From: a virus
DNA: 42,191 nt
Virus record (IMG/VR): IMGVR_UViG_3300010151_000030
Coordinates: 1 to 42,191 of that record
Reading direction: 5' to 3' (one strand)
Shown here: in pieces, positions 35,875-41,985 of the stretch
How the letters are laid out: every line of letters starts with the position of its first letter
Position numbering within the stretch: the first letter of the stretch is position 1
Position numbers and translations under genes: made by a program
Notes under the pieces: generated by a model
Seen by the model: only the letters and a program-made list of their open reading frames with translations
What the model was told of the DNA's origin: nothing
The model's database searches: none

Positions 35875-36009
35875 TTACTCTGTTGATTTGCTGGTGTTGG
35901 GGGAGGATTTAAATCGTGGTGTATGTAGAACTTCCTGAAACTCATCACACCGACTCAAGTTTAAGTCATGAGAGGACTTTATATTAATATTATATAAATT
36001 TAAAATCAT
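35875..36009 (-). CDS. Possible 44-aa leaderless ORF
   Basis: An ATG lies 7 nt after the -10 box of the perfect sigma70 promoter P2, so the transcript would start at or beside the start codon. The frame runs 44 codons (MILNLYNINIKSSHDLNLSR, then CDEFQEVLHTPRFKSSPNTSK). No Shine-Dalgarno is possible. No family is recognised and composition is unremarkable. It is listed because the promoter geometry repeats at better-supported genes in this window; it may equally be non-coding leader of the HTH gene. Confidence 0.3.
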   Translation of the reverse strand: MILNLYNINIKSSHDLNLSRCDEFQEVLHTPRFKSSPNTSKSTE

Positions 36010-36016
36010 TTAGTGC

Positions 36017-36045
36017 ATTATAACAAACCTCTCCTGATATGTCAA
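36017..36045 (-). promoter_or_regulatory. Perfect sigma70 promoter P2
   Basis: TTGACA (36045-36040), 17-bp spacer, TATAAT (36022-36017) on the minus strand, with an extended -10 (TGT before TATAAT). Both hexamers are exact consensus. Start near 36010; it drives the HTH gene and possibly the 44-aa ORF. Confidence 0.85.
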
Positions 36046-36054
36046 TATTTATTT

Positions 36055-36346
36055 CAGAAAAGAAGATACTCGGGCGGGCAGCAACAAACTACCCTTTAAA
36101 CCCGAGCACTTCCGAGTATTTCCGGCCTGGGGAGGATTTCATTATACCTCCAACTTTCGGGGTCAACTAATGTAATAGTTACCCTACTTGTACTAGTACT
36201 GTTTGAGTTACCAAACTAGAATCAGACACTTGTCCGTCATCTACCCCACCACGGGGAGTCCTATACTTTAGTCCGCATGACGAAAACTTTTTCAGTCACC
36301 AGGCAAGTGTGAGAGATCATCCTCACACATAGTTATTTACTTCTGA
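36055..36346 (-). ncRNA. Candidate structured non-coding RNA between promoters P1 and P2
   Basis: The 35818-36376 stretch holds no convincing gene apart from the possible 44-aa ORF. Transcripts from P1 would cross about 290 nt with stable hairpins: GTGTGAG/CTCACAC (36307-36328, 8-nt loop), a CCCC/GGGG hairpin (36244-36256), and a large element at 36067-36120. In that element ATACTCGG (36067-36074) can pair with CCGAGTAT (36113-36120), while CTCGGG (36070-36075) can pair with CCCGAG (36102-36107), and GGGCAG/CTACCC pair inside. On the minus strand the last arm is followed by TATCTTCTTTTC, a weak termination signal. It may be a stand-alone phage RNA or a regulatory leader. Confidence 0.45.
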
Positions 36347-36352
36347 GCGTGT

Positions 36353-36380
36353 ATTATACACATTTTTCATATCTTGTCAA
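36353..36380 (-). promoter_or_regulatory. Consensus sigma70 promoter P1
   Basis: TTGACA (36380-36375), 16-bp spacer, TATAAT (36358-36353) on the minus strand. The -35 box overlaps the last codons of the thioredoxin-like gene. Predicted start near 36346, reading into the structured region 36346-36045 rather than a nearby gene. Confidence 0.82.
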
Positions 36381-36925
36381 CCCCTATTATGAATAAAGTT
36401 CATGATTTTTCCTGCCTCGTCACGAATATTATCCATGCTTGGAGTTACAGGCATTTCAGAAACTGGACAATCGCCTTCAAGGTTATTAAATGTCCAATCT
36501 CGCCACACATTCATCTCATGGTAGAATTTATCCATGAGGGTCTGTCGTGCCTCTTGCCAAATTTCCAATTGGAATTTACGCATGTTCAAGATGGCATCCA
36601 TCTGTGGGGGTTGCTGTGGTTGCTGTGGGGGAGATGGACGCGGAGGCGGTGGGGGAATTTTTTCTCCATCTGCCCATTTGTCCAGAACGTCCTGACGAAA
36701 ACCACAAACGGCGTTTCCAGATTCTGCATCAATAAACAGAGGAGTGCCGCATTGTACGTTATATTTAGATTTTACTTCTTCGATCCTTTTGAGATCATCT
36801 GAATCATTAACATCCAATGTGGTGATTTTGTGGCCCTTTGCTCGCATTTCTTCAACCACAGGATCGGATTTCTTGCACCACCCACAGTTCGGATTCATAA
36901 TATACAACAGGTCTGGTTTGCTCAT
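36377..36925 (-). CDS. Thioredoxin/glutaredoxin-fold protein with Pro-rich linker and helical tail
   Basis: 182 aa from the ATG at 36925, chosen because AAAGGAA lies upstream; a longer frame from 37018 would run through tRNA-Lys. Residues 1-85 are a glutaredoxin-like domain: LLYIMNPNCGWCKKSDPVVE with a CGWC active site, HKITTLDVND, GTPLFID with the cis-proline, and CGFRQDVLDKWADG. Then comes a Pro-rich linker (PPPPPRPSPPQQPQQPPQ) and a helical tail of about 70 residues (LNMRKFQLEIWQEARQTLMD). A late promoter precedes it, so it is made together with the virion. It may reduce disulfides for ribonucleotide reductase as T4 NrdC does, or act on the Cys-rich virion proteins (inference). Confidence 0.75.
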   Translation of the reverse strand: MSKPDLLYIMNPNCGWCKKSDPVVEEMRAKGHKITTLDVNDSDDLKRIEEVKSKYNVQCGTPLFIDAESGNAVCGFRQDVLDKWADGEKIPPPPPRPSPPQQPQQPPQMDAILNMRKFQLEIWQEARQTLMDKFYHEMNVWRDWTFNNLEGDCPVSEMPVTPSMDNIRDEAGKIMNFIHNRG

Positions 36926-36951
36926 TTTATATTCCTTTTGTTGAGACTTTA

Positions 36952-36959
36952 TATTTATA
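36952..36959 (-). promoter_or_regulatory. T4-type late promoter (TATAAATA) before the thioredoxin-like gene
   Basis: The plus strand reads TATTTATA, exact TATAAATA on the minus strand, in the gap between tRNA-Lys and the gene. With T4 spacing the start is near 36946, leaving a 21-nt leader with AAAGGAA. Confidence 0.75.
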
Positions 36960-36960
36960 A

Positions 36961-37033
36961 TGGGTCGGGGGAGATTCGAACTCCCGACGTTCGCGTTAAA
37001 AGCACGACACTCTACCAACTGAGTTACCGACCC
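36961..37033 (-). tRNA. tRNA-Lys (anticodon TTT)
   Basis: 73 nt: acceptor GGGTCGG/CCGACCC, D-arm with AGTTGGTAGA, anticodon loop CTTTTAA, T-arm GGGAG-TTCGAAT-CTCCC, discriminator A. CCA not encoded. It reads AAA. It lies 5 bp after the DUF4406 gene. Confidence 0.95.
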
Positions 37034-37038
37034 GAAGG

Positions 37039-37422
37039 TCAGTGTTTTTGTTTTTCTGGAAGCGGAGACTCATAATAAATTTCCAGTCCCAGTGCCTTTG
37101 CTAAATGCCATTCTGCCTTTGCACCACGACTAGTTTCCCAATCGCTCATCATATATATTGCTGTGCATTCATCGCATATTGCAACCATATCACGTTTCAA
37201 TGCACTTCGCATGAATTCGTGGTCCTCATAATTATTCACTGGATCAAATTGGTGTGGTCCGTTGATTGGTTTCTCATCATCCCTGTCCATCTCTGCTGGA
37301 TTGATGACGGTCCATCCCTGTCGTCGAAGCACTATTGCTTGTCGGTCAAATGCAGGGTAGTTATAATCGTCATAACCACGCATCGGACCTGCAATATAAA
37401 TGGTAGATAATCTTATTTTCAT
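37039..37422 (-). CDS. DUF4406 nucleoside 2-deoxyribosyltransferase-like protein
   Basis: 127 aa from the ATG at 37422. A longer frame from 37470 would run back through the promoter and lacks a ribosome site. The N-terminus TIYIAGPMRGYDDYNYPAFD is the hallmark of DUF4406, which has the nucleoside deoxyribosyltransferase fold. Later motifs NPAEMDRD, ALKRDMVAICDECTAIYMM and SRGAKAEWHLAKALG complete it. Such proteins are common in phages and may salvage or modify nucleotides; the reaction is unproven. The predicted start of its sigma70 promoter is the A of the ATG, so its mRNA would be leaderless. It follows GMP reductase, so both concern purine or nucleotide supply. Confidence 0.82.
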   Translation of the reverse strand: MKIRLSTIYIAGPMRGYDDYNYPAFDRQAIVLRRQGWTVINPAEMDRDDEKPINGPHQFDPVNNYEDHEFMRSALKRDMVAICDECTAIYMMSDWETSRGAKAEWHLAKALGLEIYYESPLPEKQKH

Positions 37423-37428
37423 AATAAA

Positions 37429-37457
37429 AGTATACACCAAAATGGGGGTGATGTCAA
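37429..37457 (-). promoter_or_regulatory. Sigma70 promoter for the DUF4406 gene (leaderless arrangement)
   Basis: TTGACA (37457-37452), 17-bp spacer, TATACT (37434-37429) on the minus strand. Six bases then separate the -10 box from the ATG at 37422, so transcription should start at the start codon. The -35 box overlaps the GMP reductase stop. Confidence 0.78.
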
Positions 37458-38494
37458 CCTTCATTCCCAAAAATAGTATTCAATTGTCTATTAACCCTAA
37501 CAAAAGTAGTACATTTCGGAAGTTGTTTTAGATTCCTTGCACCAGTATATGTACAAGCACTTCGGACACCACCGAGAATTTGTTGAATAGTTTCATGGAC
37601 AGATCCTCGATATGGAACCCTCACACTTTTTCCTTCTGATGCCTTATATGTTGCCACACCCCCGTTGTGTTTATTCATAGCAGTAGAACTCGACATTCCG
37701 TAAAACACCATATGTTCTTCTCCAGTATTTACACAATGTTCTATATCACCAGCACATTCATCGTGTCCTGCAAGCATTCCACCGAGCATCACAAAGTCTG
37801 CTCCTGCACCGAATGCCTTTGCGACATCACCCGGAGATTGGCACCCACCATCCGCCATGCACATTCCTCCAATCCCGTGTGCGGCATCTGCGCACTCCAT
37901 CACTGCGGACAGTTGAGGATACCCAACGCCTGTAATCTTCCTCGTTGTACACACACTCCCCGGACCAATTCCCACCTTTATGATGTCTGCTCCGGCGAGA
38001 ATCAACGCTTCGGTCATTTCTGCTGTTACCACATTCCCCGCAATGATGATTTTGTCTTTCCATCGCTTACGAACCTTTCTTACGAATTCTACAAACCTCT
38101 CTGAATACCCATTTGCAACATCTAAGCAGAAAAAATCATATCCTGCACTAAACTCTAGCGCAAAAGGATCATTCAAAAGAATGTCTTCGTCTTGCAGACC
38201 AAAAGACATTCCAAGATTCTTCCTCTCATTATATTCTAAATAATGATTTTCAATTCCCGAGTTATGTTTGCTTAAACAAGTAAGCATATCATATTCAGAA
38301 AAGGCTTCTCCCATCTCAAGGGTTCCTATGGTGTCCATGTTAGCAGCAACAATTGGAACGCCCGTCCAATGTTTTCCACACCTAAACTTGAATGTTCTGT
38401 GTAAATTAACCTCCTTGCGAGATTCTAGTGTAGAACGCTTTGGACGAATAAGCACATCCAAATAGTCAAGTTTAAAATCGTCTTCAATTCTCAT
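37454..38494 (-). CDS. guaC: GMP reductase
   Basis: 346 aa, the length of bacterial GuaC (347 in E. coli). It converts GMP to IMP and ammonia using NADPH, returning guanine nucleotides to the IMP pool. The N-terminus [33 protein letters not shown], the active-site loop [12 protein letters not shown] with Cys182, [20 protein letters not shown], and [11 protein letters not shown] identify GMP reductase. There is no CBS domain, the usual mark of IMP dehydrogenase. The start overlaps the stop of a small membrane-protein gene (ATGA). It is a metabolic gene rarely expected in a phage, next to DUF4406, and may rebalance purines toward the AT-rich genome. Distinguishing it from IMPDH relies on length and motifs. 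Confidence 0.88.
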   Translation of the reverse strand: MRIEDDFKLDYLDVLIRPKRSTLESRKEVNLHRTFKFRCGKHWTGVPIVAANMDTIGTLEMGEAFSEYDMLTCLSKHNSGIENHYLEYNERKNLGMSFGLQDEDILLNDPFALEFSAGYDFFCLDVANGYSERFVEFVRKVRKRWKDKIIIAGNVVTAEMTEALILAGADIIKVGIGPGSVCTTRKITGVGYPQLSAVMECADAAHGIGGMCMADGGCQSPGDVAKAFGAGADFVMLGGMLAGHDECAGDIEHCVNTGEEHMVFYGMSSSTAMNKHNGGVATYKASEGKSVRVPYRGSVHETIQQILGGVRSACTYTGARNLKQLPKCTTFVRVNRQLNTIFGNEG

Positions 38495-38631
38495 ATTTTA
38501 TCAATCCATATTAATCCAAATATTCCAAGAGCCATAACAACAGAAATTACAACCCATCCAACTATATGTGTAAACCTTTCTTTTTGCTTTTTGGTTCTTT
38601 CACGATCTATTTGATATTCACTTTTAGACAT
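38491..38631 (-). CDS. Small single-pass membrane protein
   Basis: 46 aa, with GGAG 7 nt before the ATG. A basic cytoplasmic N-terminus ([19 protein letters not shown]) precedes one hydrophobic helix ([20 protein letters not shown]), a typical one-pass protein. It overlaps GMP reductase by 4 nt (ATGA), so the two are co-translated. No family recognised. It is too short for routine gene finding. Confidence 0.68.
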   Translation of the reverse strand: MSKSEYQIDRERTKKQKERFTHIVGWVVISVVMALGIFGLIWIDKI

Positions 38632-38645
38632 TTTATTCTCCAAAG

Positions 38646-38718
38646 TAGGCTGAGTGAGACTCGAACTCACGAAAACAGAGGTATAAACTCTGCTGCTGAT
38701 GCCATCCGCTTCCAGCCC
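38646..38718 (-). tRNA. tRNA-Ile (anticodon TAT), probable
   Basis: 73 nt: acceptor GGGCTGG/TCAGCCT (two wobble pairs), anticodon loop TTTATAC between CAGAG and CTCTG, T-arm GTGAG-TTCGAGT-CTCAC. The D-arm is irregular (one mismatch). It reads ATA, rare in many hosts. Anticodon TAT is read directly from the loop; amino-acid identity follows the standard code. Confidence 0.82.
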
Positions 38719-38725
38719 ATATGTG

Positions 38726-38977
38726 TCAACTTAAAGAAACTCTCGTTTTCTTATTGCTCACATGGTCGTTTTCGTTCTTGTCTAGGTAGTTGGAATTCTG
38801 ACGATCTTCGTCATACCCTAGCCTATAATTCAATTGTTCAATGTCGTATTTCTCATTCAGGAAGTTTAATTCGCCTCGGTGTGAACTTAGAAATTCTTGA
38901 ATGAGAAGTTTGCTCATAACAATTGCTTTTTCTTCGTCTGGTCCTAGTGGAATATCAATATGAAGCCTGTATTGCAT
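38726..38977 (-). CDS. Conserved hypothetical phage protein
   Basis: 83 aa, with AAGGA 8 nt before the ATG. The sequence MQYRLHIDIPLGPDEEKAIV, then VNYRLGY-type LNYRLGYDEDRQNSNYLDKN belongs to a small protein family I recall from T4-like cyanophages and other marine phages (YRLHxDIPLG...YRLGxDEDRxxSNY). Function unknown. It ends 8 bp before tRNA-Ile. Confidence 0.72.
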   Translation of the reverse strand: MQYRLHIDIPLGPDEEKAIVMSKLLIQEFLSSHRGELNFLNEKYDIEQLNYRLGYDEDRQNSNYLDKNENDHVSNKKTRVSLS

Positions 38978-38979
38978 AA

Positions 38980-39165
38980 TCAGTCCTTATATTTGGCATC
39001 AAACCCCTCCGGGAGTGTTTCTCGTAGGATTGTTATTATAGCAGCCAATTCTTTATAGTCAATTTTATTCATTAAATATTTTTCATATCCAATTACAACC
39101 GAAGTGGCAGCGTCGATAATTTTTTCACAATCTGTTTTGGTGGTGTCCATATTTGTACTATCCAT
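38980..39165 (-). CDS. Small hypothetical protein
   Basis: About 61 aa from the ATG at 39165. A longer frame from 39336 lies inside the 394-aa gene, and the next in-frame ATG is at 39150. It overlaps the end of the upstream gene by 8 bp. The sequence TKTDCEKIIDAATSVVIGYE, KYLMNKIDYKELAAIITILR, ETLPEGFD reads as two helices. Function unknown; start uncertain. Confidence 0.5.
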   Translation of the reverse strand: MDSTNMDTTKTDCEKIIDAATSVVIGYEKYLMNKIDYKELAAIITILRETLPEGFDAKYKD

Positions 39166-40342
39166 CCATTGACCAAGAGCCCTGTCCTCTCCAAACAAAA
39201 GCATCGAAGGATGAAATTCCAGTAGTGGAGGTACTAGCATAGGTGTTAATATAATTCTCAACAAAGTTAGAATTTTTTTGATTGGATCCATATTTGGTTG
39301 AACTGGACTTAGATTTTCGACCCACAACTCCCACATAATCAGGTTCGTGGAGGGTTAATGTTCCGTTTCCCGGAACAGCACTTCTCATACTATTAACGGT
39401 TGTGGGTTCACCGTCCCAACTCTTAGACGGATGTGATCCATATCCTCCATAATCCCTATAACCCGAACCCGAAGTAAAATCTAATGTGTTACTTAATTGA
39501 AATAATTTACTAATGTTATCGCCAAAATGGTTACGACTATATGAATATGTGGAAGTACCACCCTCTACCATAAATTCCGATAAACCAGTAAATCTATTAA
39601 GATATTGATTTACAGGATCAACCCATATTGTAATTTGGTAGTCGGGCTCGTCTGTGTTGCTCAAATGCGCTCCGCCGTATGGTGTTTTTGATGTCAATGT
39701 TAGAGCATCTTGCATTATTTTAGAAGCAGATTGGGGATTACTAATAGGTCGAAATGGATTATAAAAACCGATATCTCCCAAATAATGATGATCATCATAC
39801 CACAGGGGCGATTGCCCGTGTATTGCAAAATTGTCACAATTTACAGTTTCTAAGTTTTCGACTGCTAATGTTTTTTTAAACGGACAATAAGGACATTCCC
39901 TTTGGTAGCCAAGCGGTAAAATTTTTTGGAATCTAAAAACATTTGGTTGCTCTGGATTATCTTTATTGTGCCATCCTCGTTTTAGCACTAAACCCGAAAC
40001 AATAAAAGGATAGCCAGAGAAAATCTCTTTTTCGTTTATTGCTGTTCTGTGCAGACTTAACAGCGTATCTAATGAAAAATAATTTAACCTTTGGCGTAAA
40101 ACAGGCGTTTTAGAAGGGGGTGATATACCACGCACAGTTCTTGTTGAAAATTTATGTATTCTTATATCAGCACAGATGGGGTGGGTTGTTTTACATTCAG
40201 TTGGGGATAAGTGCACCGGATAATAAATTTGATCTTTAAATGGTGTACATTCCACCCCTCCATCCACCTGGGGATGGGTAGCCATTTCATAATTTTCACA
40301 ACCTATGTTCTGATCATTTTCGTTAGATCGTGTGTGTGTCAT
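39158..40342 (-). CDS. Hypothetical protein, possibly structural, with CPYC motif
   Basis: 394 aa, no family recognised. An N-terminal region with several cysteines (NIGCENYE, ECKTTHPICADIRI) is followed by RQRLNYFSLDTLLSLHR, RECPYCPFKK (a CxxC pair) and an aromatic, Ser/Gly-rich C-terminus (SGSGYRDYGGYGSHPSKSW, VWRGQGSWSMDG). The composition resembles virion proteins more than enzymes. It is coupled to the 145-aa SH3-like gene (TAATG), which has a late promoter, so this gene is probably late too. It could be a head or internal protein; this is inference. Confidence 0.55.
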   Translation of the reverse strand: MTHTRSNENDQNIGCENYEMATHPQVDGGVECTPFKDQIYYPVHLSPTECKTTHPICADIRIHKFSTRTVRGISPPSKTPVLRQRLNYFSLDTLLSLHRTAINEKEIFSGYPFIVSGLVLKRGWHNKDNPEQPNVFRFQKILPLGYQRECPYCPFKKTLAVENLETVNCDNFAIHGQSPLWYDDHHYLGDIGFYNPFRPISNPQSASKIMQDALTLTSKTPYGGAHLSNTDEPDYQITIWVDPVNQYLNRFTGLSEFMVEGGTSTYSYSRNHFGDNISKLFQLSNTLDFTSGSGYRDYGGYGSHPSKSWDGEPTTVNSMRSAVPGNGTLTLHEPDYVGVVGRKSKSSSTKYGSNQKNSNFVENYINTYASTSTTGISSFDAFVWRGQGSWSMDG

Positions 40343-40779
40343 TATTTCATCCTTCCCGGATTGGGTAAACTGAACGCTTTATAGTTTCCGCTGACATGAT
40401 ATCCTTTTAATTTTTCGTATGATGGACCATCTTCGCCTGTTTTTAATGCATATCGAGATTTGATCTTTCCATCATATTGTTTAATCATGCTCATCGGAAC
40501 ATTAATATCTATGTCCAACACCGTATCGGAGTAAAAACTTCTCCAGTCATGATGAATAAAATCCCAAACAATCATCCAATTTGTTAAATGTGATCCAAAC
40601 ATTGAAATCATCCATTGCGTATAGGGTTCAACATATTCCAACCTTCCGTGTTGAAATGAAGGAACAAACACAGGATTTCGCGTTGCGTACATCACTCTAA
40701 AATGGTTGTTAGTGACTTTTTTGAAAACTACTTGACAAACGTTTTCGTGTAACATACTTTTAATTGTTTCTTTATCCAT
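40342..40779 (-). CDS. SH3-like / WYL_2 (DUF2693-type) domain protein
   Basis: 145 aa. The first half has the known phage pattern: METIKSMLHENVCQVVFKKV-type start (MDKETIKSMLHENVCQVVFK), VMYATRNPVFVP and, near residue 70-85, WDFIHHDWRSFYSDTVL, matching the SH3 beta-barrel WYL_2 family of T4-like phages (VxDxExxxWRSFR). The C-terminal half (MIKQYDGKIKSRYALKTG) is additional. Its late promoter TATAAATA ends 5 nt before the ATG, so the mRNA should be leaderless. Function unknown. Confidence 0.65.
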   Translation of the reverse strand: MDKETIKSMLHENVCQVVFKKVTNNHFRVMYATRNPVFVPSFQHGRLEYVEPYTQWMISMFGSHLTNWMIVWDFIHHDWRSFYSDTVLDIDINVPMSMIKQYDGKIKSRYALKTGEDGPSYEKLKGYHVSGNYKAFSLPNPGRMK

Positions 40780-40784
40780 CCATA

Positions 40785-40792
40785 TATTTATA
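40785..40792 (-). promoter_or_regulatory. T4-type late promoter with leaderless geometry
   Basis: Exact TATAAATA on the minus strand (plus strand TATTTATA). With T4 numbering (-13 to -6), +1 is 40779, the A of the ATG. It begins directly next to the stem-loop that ends the preceding operon. Confidence 0.75.
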
Positions 40793-40822
40793 CAGCAGAA
40801 GGGTTTGAAAACCCTTCTGCTG
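40793..40822. other. Strong stem-loop at the operon boundary
   Basis: CAGCAGAAGGGTT pairs with AACCCTTCTGCTG over a TGAA loop, 13 perfect bp. No T-tract follows on either strand, so it is not a classical intrinsic terminator. It may cap or protect the 3' end of the upstream leaderless operon, or act as a processing site. The late promoter for the next gene starts at its base. Confidence 0.7.
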
Positions 40823-40850
40823 CAAGATAAACGCCTTCTTAGATGGGGGA

Positions 40851-41051
40851 TTAAGAAGACGCAGGAGTGAGATAAATTCCACCCTTCCGACCACGAATAT
40901 ATGTGATTCGGCTGCCGTAGATGTTGTTCAGCATATCACGAATAATTGTTGGTGATACGCCGTGCTTCTCGGCAAGACTCTTCACGGTCACGCGACCGCC
41001 ACTTTCAAGAGTATTTTCAATAGAACCAGTATCAAGTGTCACGTTGTTCAT
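40851..41051 (-). CDS. Small helix-turn-helix DNA-binding protein
   Basis: 66 aa, AAAGGAG before the ATG. Residues about 18-45 (GGRVTVKSLAEKHGVSPTII, RDMLNNIYG) read as a helix-turn-helix with the typical AxxxGVSxxxI turn, followed by a beta wing (RITYIRGRKGGIYL). It is the last gene of the small leaderless-led operon and is followed by a 13-bp stem-loop. Probable regulator. Confidence 0.68.
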   Translation of the reverse strand: MNNVTLDTGSIENTLESGGRVTVKSLAEKHGVSPTIIRDMLNNIYGSRITYIRGRKGGIYLTPASS

Positions 41052-41066
41052 TACAGAACTCCTTTA

Positions 41067-41303
41067 TCATAAAGTTAGTGGGTTGATTCCTTCATCAACC
41101 ATCATTGACTTGAACTCTCGTATTTTAACATCTTTTCCGTTGGATGCAAGTAAAATTGTTGCATTTTTTGCATCCCGAAAATCATTAAAAACAGTCAAGA
41201 GTTTCTCATAGACGAAGGTATCTTCTTGAATCACATCATACAATCCATAATATGATTCAGTTTCCTGAATATAAATTTCAGAACATTGCTGCAATTGTTT
41301 CAC
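41067..41303 (-). CDS. Small hypothetical protein with non-ATG start
   Basis: About 75-78 aa. No ATG is available until near the end, so it must start at GTG (41303) or at TTG (41294), the latter with AAAGG 8 nt upstream. Its 5' end overlaps the upstream gene by 26 nt. The sequence IYIQETESYYGLYDVIQEDT, FVYEKLLTVFNDFRDAKNAT is mixed alpha/beta. Function unknown. Confidence 0.5.
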   Translation of the reverse strand: MKQLQQCSEIYIQETESYYGLYDVIQEDTFVYEKLLTVFNDFRDAKNATILLASNGKDVKIREFKSMMVDEGINPLTL

Positions 41304-41481
41304 CTTTCGTTTGTTCGATGTGTTTCATTATGCCTTCTCGGAGGCTCCATAAATCATCTAAAGAATCTGTGGAAAAATTATCTGAAAAGTGTCCTCGTTT
41401 ATCTCGGTCGAGGACGTTAAAGAAATGTCTGATGAATTCATTCATCGTATAAATCTGACTATCCGACATTGTCATTGTCAT
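41278..41481 (-). CDS. Small hypothetical protein
   Basis: 67 aa. It begins MTMTMSDSQIYTMNEFIRHF; AAAGGA lies 7 nt before the first ATG, which decides among three clustered ATGs. Highly charged and helical (FNVLDRDKRGHFSDNF, WSLREGIMKHIEQTKGET). It overlaps both neighbours, so it is translationally linked to them. Function unknown. Confidence 0.6.
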   Translation of the reverse strand: MTMTMSDSQIYTMNEFIRHFFNVLDRDKRGHFSDNFSTDSLDDLWSLREGIMKHIEQTKGETIAAMF

Positions 41482-41635
41482 TATAATCCTTTCTGGGTAT
41501 AAATTCGTTTCTCAACTTTGCTCGGACTTTTTTACGGTCATTCGTGGCCTTACGCTCGCTCCAAGTGTTGGCGCGATTGATTGGTCTTCCAAACATATCT
41601 CGATTTGAGTTTTTATTTTGGGAGGTGTATTTCAT
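41459..41635 (-). CDS. Small basic protein, leaderless first gene of operon
   Basis: 58 aa, MKYTSQNKNSNRDMFGRPIN then RANTWSERKATNDRKKVRAK: strongly basic, probably nucleic-acid-binding. The ATG is 6 nt after the TATAAT of a perfect sigma70 promoter, so the mRNA should begin at the ATG. No ribosome site exists upstream. It overlaps the 67-aa gene by 23 nt. No family recognised. Confidence 0.65.
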   Translation of the reverse strand: MKYTSQNKNSNRDMFGRPINRANTWSERKATNDRKKVRAKLRNEFIPRKDYNDNDNVG

Positions 41636-41641
41636 GCGAGT

Positions 41642-41670
41642 ATTATACCTTAAATAATAGAGTCTGTCAA
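41642..41670 (-). promoter_or_regulatory. Perfect sigma70 promoter (leaderless arrangement)
   Basis: TTGACA (41670-41665), 17-bp spacer, TATAAT (41647-41642) on the minus strand; both hexamers exact. Six bases separate the -10 box from the ATG at 41635, so +1 is the start codon. It drives four small genes ending at the 40793-40822 stem-loop. Confidence 0.87.
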
Positions 41671-41723
41671 TATGTAGGTCGGGAAATCTTTAAAGTTTTC
41701 GTTCTAAACATATCAGTGTTTGT

Positions 41724-41882
41724 TTAGTTTTCATCATTTAGATAATTGGCGTATTCTTCGAGTCCTACTCTGCAATCTTCTTCGGTGTCGTAGGGACCGC
41801 CACCCCAATCCCTCCACGTTTCGTTGTAGAACCACCATTTATTGTCACAAAGACGAACGGGGTCAGGATTCCACATATTCAT
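41724..41882 (-). CDS. Small hypothetical protein
   Basis: 52 aa from the ATG at 41882, chosen because AGAGGT lies 7 nt upstream; a longer frame from 42044 would run through both tRNAs. MNMWNPDPVRLCDNKWWFYN, ETWRDWGGGPYDTEEDCRVG: many Trp residues. The pattern of a short strand, W-rich turn and an acidic helix resembles small phage and plant-like WGPxxT-type proteins. Function unknown. Confidence 0.6.
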   Translation of the reverse strand: MNMWNPDPVRLCDNKWWFYNETWRDWGGGPYDTEEDCRVGLEEYANYLNDEN

Positions 41883-41903
41883 AAGTACACCTCTTTTATT
41901 AAA

Positions 41904-41978
41904 CACACCCGGCAGGACTCGAACCTGCGACATTCGGCTTAGAAGGCCGACACTCTGATCCAACTGAGTTACGGGTGC
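41904..41978 (-). tRNA. tRNA-Arg (anticodon TCT)
   Basis: 75 nt: acceptor GCACCCG/CGGGTGT, D-arm with AGTTGGATCAGA, anticodon loop CTTCTAA, T-arm GCAGG-TTCGAGT-CCTGC. CCA not encoded. It reads AGA. It is separated from tRNA-Leu by 7 bp. Confidence 0.95.
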
Positions 41979-41985
41979 TTTGAAG

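Noticed and set aside
36134-36170. Third sigma70 promoter (TTGACC and TATAAT) in the structured region
   Set aside because: The spacer is only 14 bp, too short for a normal promoter.
36374-36802. Plus-strand ORF opposite the thioredoxin-like gene
   Set aside because: No ribosome site or recognisable domain, and it is antisense to a well-supported gene.
36926-37018. N-terminal extension of the thioredoxin-like gene
   Set aside because: The extension lies within tRNA-Lys and the late promoter; a ribosome site supports the start at 36925.
37423-37470. Start of the DUF4406 gene at 37470
   Set aside because: The added residues encode the promoter and do not resemble the family; the conserved start is at 37422.
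40793-40822. Intrinsic terminator
   Set aside because: Strong stem but no T-tract on either strand; kept only as a stem-loop.
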